A stretch of 64,000 nucleotides of DNA. Source: Bacteroidaceae bacterium (GTDB taxonomy: Bacteria; Bacteroidota; Bacteroidia; Bacteroidales; Bacteroidaceae). The notes below the pieces were generated by a model. It was not told the DNA's origin and made no database searches. It saw only the letters and a program-made list of their open reading frames with translations. Each line of letters starts with the position of its first letter. Position 1 is the first letter of the stretch. The stretch spans positions 62,001 to 126,000 of the forward strand of contig JAFUFK010000013.1 of the NCBI GenBank assembly GCA_017469925.1, given 5' to 3'. Position numbers and translations under genes: made by a program. Below are positions 7,855 through 17,527 of the stretch, piece by piece.

Positions 7855-10290
7855 TTATAAGTTCTTTTCGGGGTACATTGTGTTCCACCAAGTAGGGTCG
7901 TCCTTGAGCCAACGCTCGAACCAGGCGTAGATGGTGTTTTGCCACTTGATGCGTTTCGAGTAGTCGAGGATATGGTGGTTCTGGCCCTTTACGGTTACGA
8001 AAGCCGTTTCACGCCCCAGAATCTTCAGGGCAGTGAAGAGTTGTATGCTTTCATTGATGGGCACATTGGTATCATCACTGCCATGCATGAAGAGAATGGG
8101 TGTATGGATGCGGTCGGCTAAGGTCAGAGGCGAATGGTCGGTAAAGAGTTCCTTGTTGTTCCACGGATAGCTATTGGCGGCAGAGATGGTGCTGTACGAA
8201 TAGCCCCAATAGCCATAGCCCCAGTAGCTCGTCGGGTCGCTGATGCCGGCATGACTCATGGCTGCCGCAAAGATGTCGGTTTGCGTCTGCAGGTATTGAG
8301 TAATGAAGCCTCCGTACGAAGCACCCAGACAACCAATCTTGGCCTTATTAACGAAAGGATGCTCCTGGCAGAATTGCTTAGTGCCCTGGATGATGTCATC
8401 GGCCGTATAGTCGCCATAGGCATTGACGTGGCGAGCGGCAAACTCCTGGCCGAAGCCCGTGCACCCAGATGGCTGAATGACATAGACGACATAACCCATC
8501 GCGGCCCACCCGTGGAAGGAATAATAACTGTCAAGATAACGGCCTACCGGCGAACAACCACCATAGTAATAGACAAGCATGGGATATTGCTTCGAAGCGT
8601 CGAAGTGGGGAGGCAGGTAATATCGGCCATAGATAGTGTCGCCACGATCTGCCTTGAAGTTCCAGTCGCCAAACTCACCGAGTTCTATGTCTTTCATCCT
8701 GACGGCATCGAGGTCTTCGACGAGTGTCTCCTTGCCATTCTTTAGGTTGACGACGTAGAGACGGTCGCTGTTCGAATGGCCCTGGCCATAGTAGGTGAGC
8801 AGAGGTTTCTCCTTAGCCAAGTCGAAGCGCATTACGTAGCGCTCGGTCAATTTGAGCATCTCGATGTTGCCTGTCTGTGGGTCAATGGTGAAGATGTCCT
8901 GATTGTCGTGATTCTCACAGAGTGCATAAATCTTATTGTCTGCCTGCGACCATTCCCAACGCATTATGTTAGGATCGAAGTCGGCCGTAAGCGACTTCAG
9001 TTGGCGGGTCGAGAGGTCCATGAGGAAAAGTTCCTGCTGAATCATGCTCGCCGTCATCCCTTCGGGTGTGCGGTTGCCGATTCCTCCGAAAGCCTCAGGA
9101 CTACCTTGAAAAACTATGCTGCGTCCGTCGGGTGAGAAGTGACCCTGGCCGGCAAACCCGTCGTGTGCGTAGAGTGTGTCGGCCTTCATCGTTTCGAGGT
9201 CAAGCAGTACGGCAGTCGTAAACGTGAAAGGTCGCTTCGTAATGTTGTTCTCCGCAATGTGTAGCAACATCTTGCGTCCGTCAGGACTTACTTCGGCGCT
9301 TACGTTGTGCTGCCCCATCGTGATGGGAGTCACTTGCCCGGTGGCAATATCCATCAGTTGGATATTCGAGCGATTGCGCCATCCTGGTTGACGGTCGTCG
9401 GGTGTCAAGACCTGAAAGACTTCGGAATCTTCCTTCGGCCCGTCCGTTTGGTTGTAGATGAGCATCTGGCGTTCGCCTGGCAATATGGTGCCTCGCTTGC
9501 CCTGAGCATCGGTAAACAAAGGGGTGCGGCTGCCTGTCCCGGCATTAACCAATTCGTATTGTGTAGTCATGTCGGCCTGTGCAGAACTGGCAATGTAGCT
9601 ATGCCCCTCGCTTGCCCATTGGGAGAAGTCGGTCAGCTTCGAGCGATTGCCTGTCTTCACCTCAATGAGATACTTCGACCAGTCGGCCTTACCATCGAGT
9701 TTTGTCATCGACTTGTCTTCGACGAGATAAAGTCCGTCAGGACTAATGGAGATGCCTCCTATGCGTTCGCCATACATGAGTGTCTTCAGCGTGTAGGGAG
9801 CCTTGCCCGATGGATTCAGAGTGACCTTCTGTTGCGACTCGAGCTTAAGGCTTAGCGTGTCTGCTTGGTTAGCTTTTTGCACAAACTTCAATACTACATC
9901 GTGGCGACCAGGTACGAGATTCTGTTCGGCGCCTTCCTTGTCGTCGATGAAGACTTTATAGTCCTTGGGACCACTGACGAGCACCTTCACTTTGGCAAAG
10001 TTTTCGTTTTGCGTCGTGAATCCAGCGAGTCGTACGACATCGGTCGCCTGAACTTCGAGCACCATATTGGAGGTTTCCTTACCCAATTTCCAAGCTGAAG
10101 GCACGATGCCGGCGTCGATGAGCATGCGGTCGTAGTTCCAGGCCTGGCCCGAGACATCGACGCTATCGGTAAGGAACGGACGTACGGACTTGAAAGGTTG
10201 AGAGAGTCGGATGGTCTTGACTTCTGTCGTTTCAGCTATTGCCGAGCCACAGACGAGCAGAGCAAAAAGGGATAATAGGATATGTTTCAT
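7855..10290 (-). CDS. S9-family prolyl oligopeptidase (dipeptidyl-peptidase IV-like), exported
   Basis: 811 residues with a cleavable signal peptide (MKHILLSLFALLVCGSAIAE). The N-terminal two-thirds has beta-propeller (WD40/PD40-like) strands with SPDG repeats (for example ISPDGLYLVE, VSPDGRKMLL, FSPDGRSIVF). The C-terminal alpha/beta-hydrolase domain has the nucleophile GASYGGF (~657), the acid in HGSDDTNVP (~738) and the histidine in GQNHHIL (~772). It probably cleaves dipeptides or oligopeptides in the periplasm as part of peptide catabolism. A TATATTTG box lies just upstream (10314-10321), and mutS2 follows in the same direction. Confidence 0.93.
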   Translation of the reverse strand: MKHILLSLFALLVCGSAIAETTEVKTIRLSQPFKSVRPFLTDSVDVSGQAWNYDRMLIDAGIVPSAWKLGKETSNMVLEVQATDVVRLAGFTTQNENFAKVKVLVSGPKDYKVFIDDKEGAEQNLVPGRHDVVLKFVQKANQADTLSLKLESQQKVTLNPSGKAPYTLKTLMYGERIGGISISPDGLYLVEDKSMTKLDGKADWSKYLIEVKTGNRSKLTDFSQWASEGHSYIASSAQADMTTQYELVNAGTGSRTPLFTDAQGKRGTILPGERQMLIYNQTDGPKEDSEVFQVLTPDDRQPGWRNRSNIQLMDIATGQVTPITMGQHNVSAEVSPDGRKMLLHIAENNITKRPFTFTTAVLLDLETMKADTLYAHDGFAGQGHFSPDGRSIVFQGSPEAFGGIGNRTPEGMTASMIQQELFLMDLSTRQLKSLTADFDPNIMRWEWSQADNKIYALCENHDNQDIFTIDPQTGNIEMLKLTERYVMRFDLAKEKPLLTYYGQGHSNSDRLYVVNLKNGKETLVEDLDAVRMKDIELGEFGDWNFKADRGDTIYGRYYLPPHFDASKQYPMLVYYYGGCSPVGRYLDSYYSFHGWAAMGYVVYVIQPSGCTGFGQEFAARHVNAYGDYTADDIIQGTKQFCQEHPFVNKAKIGCLGASYGGFITQYLQTQTDIFAAAMSHAGISDPTSYWGYGYWGYSYSTISAANSYPWNNKELFTDHSPLTLADRIHTPILFMHGSDDTNVPINESIQLFTALKILGRETAFVTVKGQNHHILDYSKRIKWQNTIYAWFERWLKDDPTWWNTMYPEKNL

Positions 10291-10313
10291 AGCAGTTTGA
10301 TTATTTCAACTTG

Positions 10314-10321
10314 CAAATATA
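10314..10321 (-). promoter_or_regulatory. -7 box TATATTTG for the S9 peptidase-mutS2 unit
   Basis: Read leftward the sequence is TATATTTG followed by CAAG, 24 bases before the S9 peptidase ATG. No clear -33 TTTG is visible. Confidence 0.6.
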
Positions 10322-10350
10322 GTAAATAATTCCGAATTAAGAATTACGAA

Positions 10351-11655
10351 TCACGAAATTGTGAATAGCAATCGTTCGCCCGTCGTGGGATGGAGAAACG
10401 AAAGTTCGTCGGCACGGAGCATCAGGTGTCCGCCCGAATGACCGTAGAGGCGATCTCCGACAATCGGATTGTTCAGCCCCTCACGATGTGCCATGTGGAC
10501 GCGAAGTTGATGTGTCCTTCCCGTTTCCGGCCAGAGGTGGACAAGGGCGTGTCCATTCTCTTCGCCAATGACTTCGTAATTAGTAATCGCCCGACGTCCA
10601 TATTTGTCATGCACCATTTGTCGAGGACGGTCGTATGGATTGGGACATAGGGGCAGGTCGATGCGCCCCGTTTCTCCAATCGGAAGAGGGTGTTCCAAAA
10701 GGGCCCGATAGCGTTTTCGGACGATGTGTCGGATAAATTGATCTTGTAGGTTGTGATACGCTTCCGTGTTCAGCGCCAAGACCATAAGTCCGCTTGTGTC
10801 CATGTCAAGGCGATGTACGATAAGGGGGCCTTCGGCTTCAGGAAGGCGATTGCGGATGAGGTCGGAAAGCGCAGGGAGGTCGTCCTTGCCAGGAACAGAG
10901 AGTAGCCCAGAAGGCTTATCGACGACTACGAAGTTGGCATCGAGGGCAAGAATGCGAAGTTGGCCTATCAATTTGTCGTAATCCCGCCGAAGCGGATTTT
11001 CCTCTACATCGAGCCCGCGAAGCATCCAACCTAGTATGGGCTTACACTTGGCTTGGCACGAAGGATAGAAACGTCCTTCCTCGCGAATCTCGCCCTTAGG
11101 TGTCTGTCCCATCCAAAACTCACCCATGCAGAGTGGCTTTAGGTGATGAAGAAAGGCATACTGAAGCAACTTGGGCGCGCAGCACTCTCCAGCGCCGGAA
11201 GGGGGCACGTGATTGTCAAATATGCCGAGTAGCGAAGCTTCATGGCCTTCGCCATTAAGGAAGCGGAACTGGGTAAAGAGCCATTGCTGCAGGGCTTGGC
11301 TTCTTTGCTTGCTTTCCTCCCCTTTCGGCAAAGCAGATATGCGGGTTTCCTCCACCTCGAAATATGTCCCGTGAAGGTCGAAGACGGGTGGAACGAAGTA
11401 TGGTAGTGTGCTTCGTCCGCAAAGCGTTCCCGAGAATGCGGCCAGAAATCCGCTTTCGACAATCAGTACGCCCAGCATCTTCCCTTCGCTTACTTCCTCC
11501 TGCCATTTGGGGTGGCGCAGGAGTTCCTGCTTGACTTCCTCCGCAGCCAATCGACACAAGGGATGAGCCTCATAGCAAAAAGGGTAGGTAAATTGGCGAG
11601 GAGGCTCAATTCCAGCGGCTTCTGGTGGGAGCGGGTGTATGAGTTGGTCGGTCAT
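10351..11655 (-). CDS. RluA-family RNA pseudouridine synthase with N-terminal extension
   Basis: 434 residues. The C-terminal ~210 residues form a RluA-type catalytic domain: VDKPSGLLSVPG (~246-257), HRLDMDTSGLMV with catalytic Asp284, ALLEHPLP, and GRTHQLRVHMA (~390-400). It isomerises uridine in rRNA or tRNA; the target is not predictable. The first ~225 residues are not an S4 domain. They contain paired cysteines (Cys158-Cys159 and Cys200/Cys204), which may bind a metal. It overlaps the GNAT gene by 4 bases and is the last gene of the long his-recR transcript. Confidence 0.9.
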   Translation of the reverse strand: MTDQLIHPLPPEAAGIEPPRQFTYPFCYEAHPLCRLAAEEVKQELLRHPKWQEEVSEGKMLGVLIVESGFLAAFSGTLCGRSTLPYFVPPVFDLHGTYFEVEETRISALPKGEESKQRSQALQQWLFTQFRFLNGEGHEASLLGIFDNHVPPSGAGECCAPKLLQYAFLHHLKPLCMGEFWMGQTPKGEIREEGRFYPSCQAKCKPILGWMLRGLDVEENPLRRDYDKLIGQLRILALDANFVVVDKPSGLLSVPGKDDLPALSDLIRNRLPEAEGPLIVHRLDMDTSGLMVLALNTEAYHNLQDQFIRHIVRKRYRALLEHPLPIGETGRIDLPLCPNPYDRPRQMVHDKYGRRAITNYEVIGEENGHALVHLWPETGRTHQLRVHMAHREGLNNPIVGDRLYGHSGGHLMLRADELSFLHPTTGERLLFTIS

Positions 11656-12152
11656 CGGTCGAGAAGAATTTGGTAGAGGACAGCCTCGCCCTCACCCCTA
11701 ATCCAACGGTTGAGATGAGCTCTCTCTATATATCCCAATGAGCGGAGCAACGCTTGTGCGGGCAAATTGTCCTTTGCGATGAAGGCATAGAGGCTACGCA
11801 TGCGAAGATGTTGCGAGGCGTAGTCATGAAGCAGTCGAAGTGTCTCACAGCCAATCCCTTTATGGTGGTATTCCGAGAGCACGACAAGGCCTACTTCAGC
11901 ACGAAGATGCTGTGGTGAGAAGTTGGTAAGGTCAACGATGCCAACCGCCTTGCCTTCGTACTCGATAGCAAGGCGCAACTCCCCATCTTCGTATATGTTG
12001 CCCTTCTGTGCCTCCAGATACTGGCGCACGGTATAGCGCGAGATGGGCACATTCGTTGCACTCCAAGGCCAAAGCTTGGCGTCGTTCTCGATGTGATAGA
12101 CCAGTTCCAGGTCTTCTGGCTCCAAGGCTCTTAGTTTACATGAACACGTCAT
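11652..12152 (-). CDS. GNAT-family N-acetyltransferase (RimJ/RimL-like)
   Basis: 166 residues. It begins with the RimJ/L pattern LRALEPEDLELVYHIEND. The acetyl-CoA site is visible in VGLVVLSEYHHKGIGCETLRLLHDYA (~88-113). A final ALLRSLGYIERA segment precedes the last strand. The closest type is the spermidine/protein N-terminal acetyltransferase group; the substrate is unknown. It overlaps both neighbours (GT2 by 17 bases, RluA by 4). Confidence 0.87.
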   Translation of the reverse strand: MTCSCKLRALEPEDLELVYHIENDAKLWPWSATNVPISRYTVRQYLEAQKGNIYEDGELRLAIEYEGKAVGIVDLTNFSPQHLRAEVGLVVLSEYHHKGIGCETLRLLHDYASQHLRMRSLYAFIAKDNLPAQALLRSLGYIERAHLNRWIRGEGEAVLYQILLDR

Positions 12153-13281
12153 GGGGCAATATCATTATTCCCGTTTTGGGATTGTAAGTACCGAGTGAGG
12201 CGGTAGAACCCTTGCCAGCATCGTCAATCAGCTGGCTAAGTACCTCGCCATAGGTGTAGGACGAGAGATCGTAAACCACGTACATGGGGGCTTTGCCATC
12301 CATCTCGGTCAGAAAGCGGAGCCCGTTGCGCTCACAGATGTCCTGCATCTGTTGGAGAGAGGCTGTACAACCTATGCACAACGCTTGCTCAATCTCCGGC
12401 TCTCGCTTGGGTAACCGTGAAAGGATGCGACTCCAAGCGCGCTTGAGCACATCGACTCCAGCCCGCAGGTAGACAGCCAGACGAATGATGAGGGAGAGCA
12501 AACGATAGCGGCGACGGAAGTGCTTGTCGAAGAAGATAAGCATCGCCTGGTAGAAAATATGAACGTAGCGATACGACGACTTCTGCGTGCTCTCGCCCTT
12601 GTAGTGCAGTATGGGTGTAGGTACGTAGGCATTCTTCCACCCCGCTTGCAGGAGACGAAACGAAAGGTCGATGTCTTCGCCATACATGAAGAAGGTCTCG
12701 TCGAGCAGACCTACTTGGTCGAGTGCTTCGTGTCGAAGCATGTTGAAGGCTCCCGAGATGACCTCGATGTAGTTGGCCTCTGCGCGGTCGAGATAGCGCA
12801 TGTAATAGTGCCCGAAACGTCGGCTATGCGGGAAGATGGTTGTAAGTCCCACCATCTTGCAGAACGACGCCCAAGGTGTCGGTACACCTCTGCGTGACTC
12901 CCATGCGAAGCGGCCATTTGCACCATACATGGCCACACCAGTTGCTCCGACTTCTGGATGCTGGTCGAGATAGTCGATGCAGGAGGCGAAGGTGAGTTCC
13001 GTCACGATGGTGTCGGGATTGAGTAGGAGGACATAGCGGCCCTGAGCCAGACGAATGGCTTGGTTGTTAGCGCGCGAGAAACCGAGATTCTCTTTGTTCT
13101 CGATGAAGTGAACTTCGGGGAAGCGTGGACGCAGGTATTCCACCGAGTCGTCGGTCGAATTGTTGTCGACAACAAAAACCTCGACGTCGTGTTTGCCTCG
13201 CGAGGCAAATACCGAGTGGAGGCACTGTTCGAGATAGTACCTGACGTTATAGCTGACAATAATGACGGATAGGTCAGTCAT
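12136..13281 (-). CDS. Family 2 glycosyltransferase (rhamnosyltransferase-like)
   Basis: 381 residues. GT-A motifs are clear: DLSVIIVSYNVRYYLEQCL at the start, VVDNNSTDDS (~35-44), LLLNPDTIV (~88-96) with the metal-binding Asp, and the acceptor-side GAFNMLRHEALDQVGLLDETFFMYGEDIDLSFRL motif (~185-215). This set is typical of WbbL-like rhamnosyltransferases of O-antigen or capsule synthesis. The C-terminal ~120 residues add a separate small alpha/beta domain of unknown role. It overlaps the small membrane-protein gene by 8 bases. Confidence 0.88.
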   Translation of the reverse strand: MTDLSVIIVSYNVRYYLEQCLHSVFASRGKHDVEVFVVDNNSTDDSVEYLRPRFPEVHFIENKENLGFSRANNQAIRLAQGRYVLLLNPDTIVTELTFASCIDYLDQHPEVGATGVAMYGANGRFAWESRRGVPTPWASFCKMVGLTTIFPHSRRFGHYYMRYLDRAEANYIEVISGAFNMLRHEALDQVGLLDETFFMYGEDIDLSFRLLQAGWKNAYVPTPILHYKGESTQKSSYRYVHIFYQAMLIFFDKHFRRRYRLLSLIIRLAVYLRAGVDVLKRAWSRILSRLPKREPEIEQALCIGCTASLQQMQDICERNGLRFLTEMDGKAPMYVVYDLSSYTYGEVLSQLIDDAGKGSTASLGTYNPKTGIMILPHDVFM

Positions 13282-13522
13282 CGTTCTCCTTTCTCTCCTT
13301 TTTACGGTTAGCCATCACGAAGAAGACAGTCCACAAGCCTATCAAGGCCACAAAGATGGCACTTGTCTCATGAAACAGCAAAGCGCAGGTAACGCCCATT
13401 ACCACTGGGAACATGGCCAGTGCAAGACGCTGCAGGCGATTGACGGTTCGTTTGCTCAGTGCAAGTGGAACCGCTGCGATGGATAGCAGGCAGAGAACCT
13501 GTAACAGATATTCTTGTGTCAT
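13274..13522 (-). CDS. Small membrane protein, two hydrophobic segments
   Basis: 82 residues with hydrophobic stretches at about 5-22 (YLLQVLCLLSIAAVPLAL) and 34-71 (ALAMFPVVMGVTCALLF, IFVALIGLWTVFFVMA), and a charged tail (RKKERKENDD). No family is recognised. It is accepted as real because its stop overlaps the GT2 start by 8 bases and its ATG overlaps the recR stop by one base. This is the same tight packing as the rest of the operon. Confidence 0.65.
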   Translation of the reverse strand: MTQEYLLQVLCLLSIAAVPLALSKRTVNRLQRLALAMFPVVMGVTCALLFHETSAIFVALIGLWTVFFVMANRKKERKENDD

Positions 13523-14139
13523 TATATATTCACATTAAAAGGTGTACGATTGACGATGGAACGGCCGAGCGTCACTTCGTCGGTATATTGCAGTTCGTCG
13601 TTTTGCGCCACGCCACGAGCGATAACGCTAATCTTTACTTCCGAGTCGGCCAGTTTGCGGTAGAGGTAGAAGTTAGTGGTGTCGCCCTCCATCGTAGGAC
13701 TCAGGGCAAGGATGACCTCTGTAATGTCGCCCGCCTTTACCCGTTCGACCAACGACTCCACTTGCAGATCGCTTGGCCCAATGCCGTCCATAGGCGAGAT
13801 TACGCCTCCCAAGACGTGATAGCCCCCCCGGTACTGCTGGGTGTTCTCGATGGCCATGACGTCCTGTATGTTCTCGACGACACAGATGCACGAATGGTCG
13901 CGACGGGCGTTTCGACAAATCTCACACGTATCTGTATCCGATATGTTGTGGCAGATGTTGCAGAACTTTACCTCCTGACGCAGGCGGATGATACTCTGGC
14001 CGAACGTCTCTACGGCCTTCCTATCTTGTCGCAAGAGGTGGAGAACCAGACGCATGGCGGTCTTCGACCCGACACCAGGAAGTTTGGCAAACTCCTCAAC
14101 GGCGCGTTCAAACAATTGTGATGGGTAGCGTTGCATCAT
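13522..14139 (-). CDS. recR: Recombination mediator RecR
   Basis: 205 residues, the usual RecR length. It shows the helix-hairpin-helix [17 protein letters not shown] (~18-34), a four-cysteine zinc finger [16 protein letters not shown] (~57-72), and a Toprim domain with [13 protein letters not shown] and the [16 protein letters not shown] signature. RecR works with RecO (and RecF) to load RecA on gapped DNA. It sits inside the histidine transcript: its ATG overlaps hisB by 4 bases. Confidence 0.96.
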   Translation of the reverse strand: MMQRYPSQLFERAVEEFAKLPGVGSKTAMRLVLHLLRQDRKAVETFGQSIIRLRQEVKFCNICHNISDTDTCEICRNARRDHSCICVVENIQDVMAIENTQQYRGGYHVLGGVISPMDGIGPSDLQVESLVERVKAGDITEVILALSPTMEGDTTNFYLYRKLADSEVKISVIARGVAQNDELQYTDEVTLGRSIVNRTPFNVNI

Positions 14140-15197
14140 AGCGTTCCTTTGCTTGAGGGCAGTTGCATGTGTTCTACATCTCGACGGACGGCCATCTTCA
14201 GAGTGCGGGCAAAAGCTTTGAAGATGCCTTCAATCTTATGGTGCTCATTCTGCCCTTCAGCTTTTATGTTGAGGTTCATGTGTGCGGCATCACTCAAACT
14301 CTTGAAGAAGTGGAAGAACATCTCCGTAGGCACGTCGCCAATGCGTTCACGCTTGAAGTTGACGTTCCAGACGAGCCAAGGCCGTCCACCCAAGTCGATG
14401 GCCACCTGGCAGAGGCTATCATCCATCGGCAGGCAGAAGCCGTAGCGCTCAATGCCACGCTTGTCAGTCAAAGCCTTCAGAAAACACTCGCCAAGCGCCA
14501 GAGCCACATCCTCGATGGTGTGATGTTCGTCGACGTGGAGGTCGCCGTGGCATCGGACGTGGAGGTCGATTCCGCCGTGATGGGGCAGTTGCTCGAGCAT
14601 GTGGTCGAAGAAGCCCAATCCTGTCTGAATATCAGCCATTCCGCTTCCGTCGAGGTTTAGCCGAACTTCAATGCCCGTCTCACGTGTCTTGCGGACAACG
14701 CTTGCCTCACGCTCTCCGGCATAGACAATCTCGCGTACGCGTTGCCAATCCATCTCGCTGGAGAGGATAAGTGCCCGACAACCGAGATTCCTTGCCAACT
14801 GAGCATCGGTTTTGCGGTCACCAATTACATAGCTATTCTCCAGATCGTATCCCTCTTGGTACGGCGTGAGCATGGCCGTGCCCGGTTTGCGTGTTGGGCG
14901 GTTGTCCTCGGGACGTGTGCGGTCGATGTGCTGTGCGTCGAACTCAACACCTTCGCTGTGGAGGGTCTCGAGCATCAGGTTGTGGGTTGGCCAGAAGTCG
15001 GCTTCGGGATAGGCCGATGTGCCCAATCCGTCCTGATTGCTCACGAGTACGAACAGGTAGTCGGTGTGTCGTCGAAGGAAACTTAAGGCCGATATGGCAC
15101 CAGGCACAAAGCGGAACTTCTCGAACGAGTCGATTTGCTCGTCGTCGGGTTCACGCAGGATGGTGCCGTCGCGGTCGATGAAGAGTATCTTTTTCAT
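14136..15197 (-). CDS. hisB: Bifunctional histidinol-phosphatase / imidazoleglycerol-phosphate dehydratase
   Basis: 353 residues. Residues 1-165 are a HAD phosphatase with DRDGTI (7-12) and a Cys/His-poor linker. Residues ~168-353 are the IGP dehydratase with [33 protein letters not shown] and [15 protein letters not shown], the His/Glu sets binding Mn2+. It performs steps 6 and 8 of histidine synthesis. The fused form is also known from enterobacteria. It overlaps hisC by 4 bases. Confidence 0.95.
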   Translation of the reverse strand: MKKILFIDRDGTILREPDDEQIDSFEKFRFVPGAISALSFLRRHTDYLFVLVSNQDGLGTSAYPEADFWPTHNLMLETLHSEGVEFDAQHIDRTRPEDNRPTRKPGTAMLTPYQEGYDLENSYVIGDRKTDAQLARNLGCRALILSSEMDWQRVREIVYAGEREASVVRKTRETGIEVRLNLDGSGMADIQTGLGFFDHMLEQLPHHGGIDLHVRCHGDLHVDEHHTIEDVALALGECFLKALTDKRGIERYGFCLPMDDSLCQVAIDLGGRPWLVWNVNFKRERIGDVPTEMFFHFFKSLSDAAHMNLNIKAEGQNEHHKIEGIFKAFARTLKMAVRRDVEHMQLPSSKGTL

Positions 15198-16234
15198 GCT
15201 TTGTATTGTCTCAGAGCGGCCAAGAGTTCACAGTTCTCCTGAGGGGTGCCCACAGTAATGCGTAGGCAGCCCTCGCACAACGCAACGCGCGAACGATTGC
15301 GCACGATGATGCCGCGCTCCACAAGATAGTGGTAGAGCTGGTCGGCATTGTCGAAACGAGCCAAAAAGAAGTTGGCATCGGTAGGATAGACCTTGCGGCA
15401 ATGTGATAGCTCGGCCACAGCCGGCAACAGGTGTTCGCGCTCTGTACGGATGGTGCTGAGCCACTGGTTGAGTTTGGGTAGCGAACGAAGCATCTCACTG
15501 GCCTGTCGCTGGGTGAGGAGATTTACGTTGTAGGGGTACTTTACCTTGTTCAGCAAGGTTACAATCTGCGGACTTGCGTAGGCTATGCCTAGGCGGATGG
15601 CAGCCGATGCCCACGCCTTACTGAAGGTGTTCAGTACAATTAGGTTAGGATAGGAGGGCAGGTCGAATCGGAAGGGGCGTAGTTGATTGAAGTCGCTATA
15701 GGCTTCATCCACGACCACAATGCCCTCGAAACAGGTCAGTACGCGCTCTATCTCGCTACGCTGCATGGCATTGCCTGTAGGGTTGTTGGGCGAACAAATC
15801 CAGATGACCTTCGTCCGTTCATCAGTTGCTGCCAGGAGTCGGTCGGCATTGAGCTGGAAGCCATCGTCGAGCAAGACCGGGCGATACTCCACATCGTTGA
15901 TGTGGGCACACACCTGATACATGCCGTAGGTGGGCGAGATGGCTACTACATTGTCCTTGCAAGGCTGGCAGAAGACGCGATAGATGAGGTCAATGGCCTC
16001 GTCACTTCCGTTGCCAAGAAAGGTGTAAGCTGAGGGAACTCCCTTTACCTGCTCCAATTCTCGCTTCAAGTCTTCCTGCAGCGGGTCGGGATAGCGATTG
16101 AGTGGGGCGTTGTATGGATTCTCATTGGCATCAAGGAATACATGGGCATCGCGGCCCTTGAACTCGTCGCGTGCACAACTATAAGGCGTCAGTCGCCATA
16201 TATTAGGTCTTACCAGTTGGTCGAGGTTCTTCAT
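15194..16234 (-). CDS. hisC: Histidinol-phosphate aminotransferase
   Basis: 346 residues of the fold-type I PLP family: LDANENPYN near residue 33, [11 protein letters not shown] (~76-86), SPNNPTGN (~150-157), VVDEAYSDF (~174-182), and the PLP lysine in [16 protein letters not shown] (~208-222). It transfers the amino group from glutamate to imidazole-acetol phosphate. Both ends overlap neighbours by 4 bases. Confidence 0.95.
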   Translation of the reverse strand: MKNLDQLVRPNIWRLTPYSCARDEFKGRDAHVFLDANENPYNAPLNRYPDPLQEDLKRELEQVKGVPSAYTFLGNGSDEAIDLIYRVFCQPCKDNVVAISPTYGMYQVCAHINDVEYRPVLLDDGFQLNADRLLAATDERTKVIWICSPNNPTGNAMQRSEIERVLTCFEGIVVVDEAYSDFNQLRPFRFDLPSYPNLIVLNTFSKAWASAAIRLGIAYASPQIVTLLNKVKYPYNVNLLTQRQASEMLRSLPKLNQWLSTIRTEREHLLPAVAELSHCRKVYPTDANFFLARFDNADQLYHYLVERGIIVRNRSRVALCEGCLRITVGTPQENCELLAALRQYKA

Positions 16235-17511
16235 ATGGTATTAAGTCTCACTGTTATGGCACGTTTGTGTGCATCAAGCTGTTCACCAGCAGCCATTTGC
16301 TCTACGGCAGGACCTATGCGGCGTAGGCCTTCGGGACTGATTTCCTGAAAGGTTACCTTGCGCTGATAGCTGTCGAGGTTGACGCCGTTGTAGGCTACGG
16401 CATAGCCGTTGGTGGGTAGGGTGTGGTTGGTGCCACTGGCATAGTCCCCTGCGCTCTCGGGGGTAAAACTGCCAAGGAAGACGCTTCCGGCATTGACCAC
16501 CTGCGAAGCTAATTCCTCGTAGTTGCGTGTCTCGATGATGAGGTGCTCTGGGGCATAGAGGTTGGTCAAGCGCATTACTTCGTAGTCGTCTTTCAGAAGG
16601 AATATCTTGCTGGATTCAAGTGCTTTACAGATAATATCCTTACGCGGAAGTTCAAGTATTTGGCGCGAGACTTCGGCCTCCACTTTGGGGATGATTTCCT
16701 CGCTAGTTGTGACGAGCAGTACCTGGCTGTCCGTCCCGTGCTCGGCTTGTGAGAGTAGGTCGGCGGCCACGAAGACGGGATTTGAATCGCGGTCGGCAAT
16801 AACCTCCACTTCGCTTGGCCCCGCAGGCATGTCGATGGCCACGTCGTGGAGCGAAACCTGCTGTTTGGCACACATGACGAACTGGTTGCCAGGACCAAAG
16901 ATTTTATAGACTTTGGGCACCGACTCTGTGCCGTAAGCCATAGCGCCGATGGCCTGCACACCTCCTGCCTTGAAAATGTGACTGACACCCGCCAGACGGG
17001 CGGCATAGAGTATAGCCGGATGGACGCGCCCCTCGCGACTAGGTGGTGTGCAGAGCACAATCTCCCGACAACCGGCAATCTTGGCAGGAGTGGCCAGCAT
17101 TAGGACGGTGCTAAAAAGGGGGGCCGTGCCACCGGGAATGTATAAGCCTACGCGCTCGATGGGCAGAGGGCGTTGCCAGCAGGTGACGCCTGGTATGACC
17201 TCTACCCGGTGCTCTTCCTGTCGCTGTGAGGCGTGGAAGTGGTGGATGTTGTCGTGGGCCAGTCGGAGTGCCTGCTTTAGGGAGTCTTCGACTAAGTTTT
17301 CTGCCTCGTCTATCTCTTGCTCTGTGACGGCGAGGGAGGACAAATGCACGTGGTCAAAGCGTTCTTCGTAGCGTAGTACGGCCTTGTCGCCACTAGCGCG
17401 CACGTCGCAAAGCACGTCGGCCACCAGTTGATTGAGTTCAGCGGCATCCCTGGTGGGTCGTTTCAGGAGGTCTGCCCACTCGCTTTCTTTCGGATAATCG
17501 TATCGTTTCAA
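16231..17511 (-). CDS. hisD: Histidinol dehydrogenase
   Basis: 426 residues. Signatures include YIPGGTAPLFSTVLM (~124-138), GPGNQFV (~206-212), the DMPAGPSEV motif (~228-236), QAEHGTDSQ with the zinc-binding His, and NHTLPTNG (~369-376). It oxidises histidinol to histidine using NAD+ and zinc. The start is 16 bases after the hisG stop. Confidence 0.96.
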   Translation of the reverse strand: MKRYDYPKESEWADLLKRPTRDAAELNQLVADVLCDVRASGDKAVLRYEERFDHVHLSSLAVTEQEIDEAENLVEDSLKQALRLAHDNIHHFHASQRQEEHRVEVIPGVTCWQRPLPIERVGLYIPGGTAPLFSTVLMLATPAKIAGCREIVLCTPPSREGRVHPAILYAARLAGVSHIFKAGGVQAIGAMAYGTESVPKVYKIFGPGNQFVMCAKQQVSLHDVAIDMPAGPSEVEVIADRDSNPVFVAADLLSQAEHGTDSQVLLVTTSEEIIPKVEAEVSRQILELPRKDIICKALESSKIFLLKDDYEVMRLTNLYAPEHLIIETRNYEELASQVVNAGSVFLGSFTPESAGDYASGTNHTLPTNGYAVAYNGVNLDSYQRKVTFQEISPEGLRRIGPAVEQMAAGEQLDAHKRAITVRLNTI

Positions 17512-17527
17512 GGTCTCTCTATGTGTA

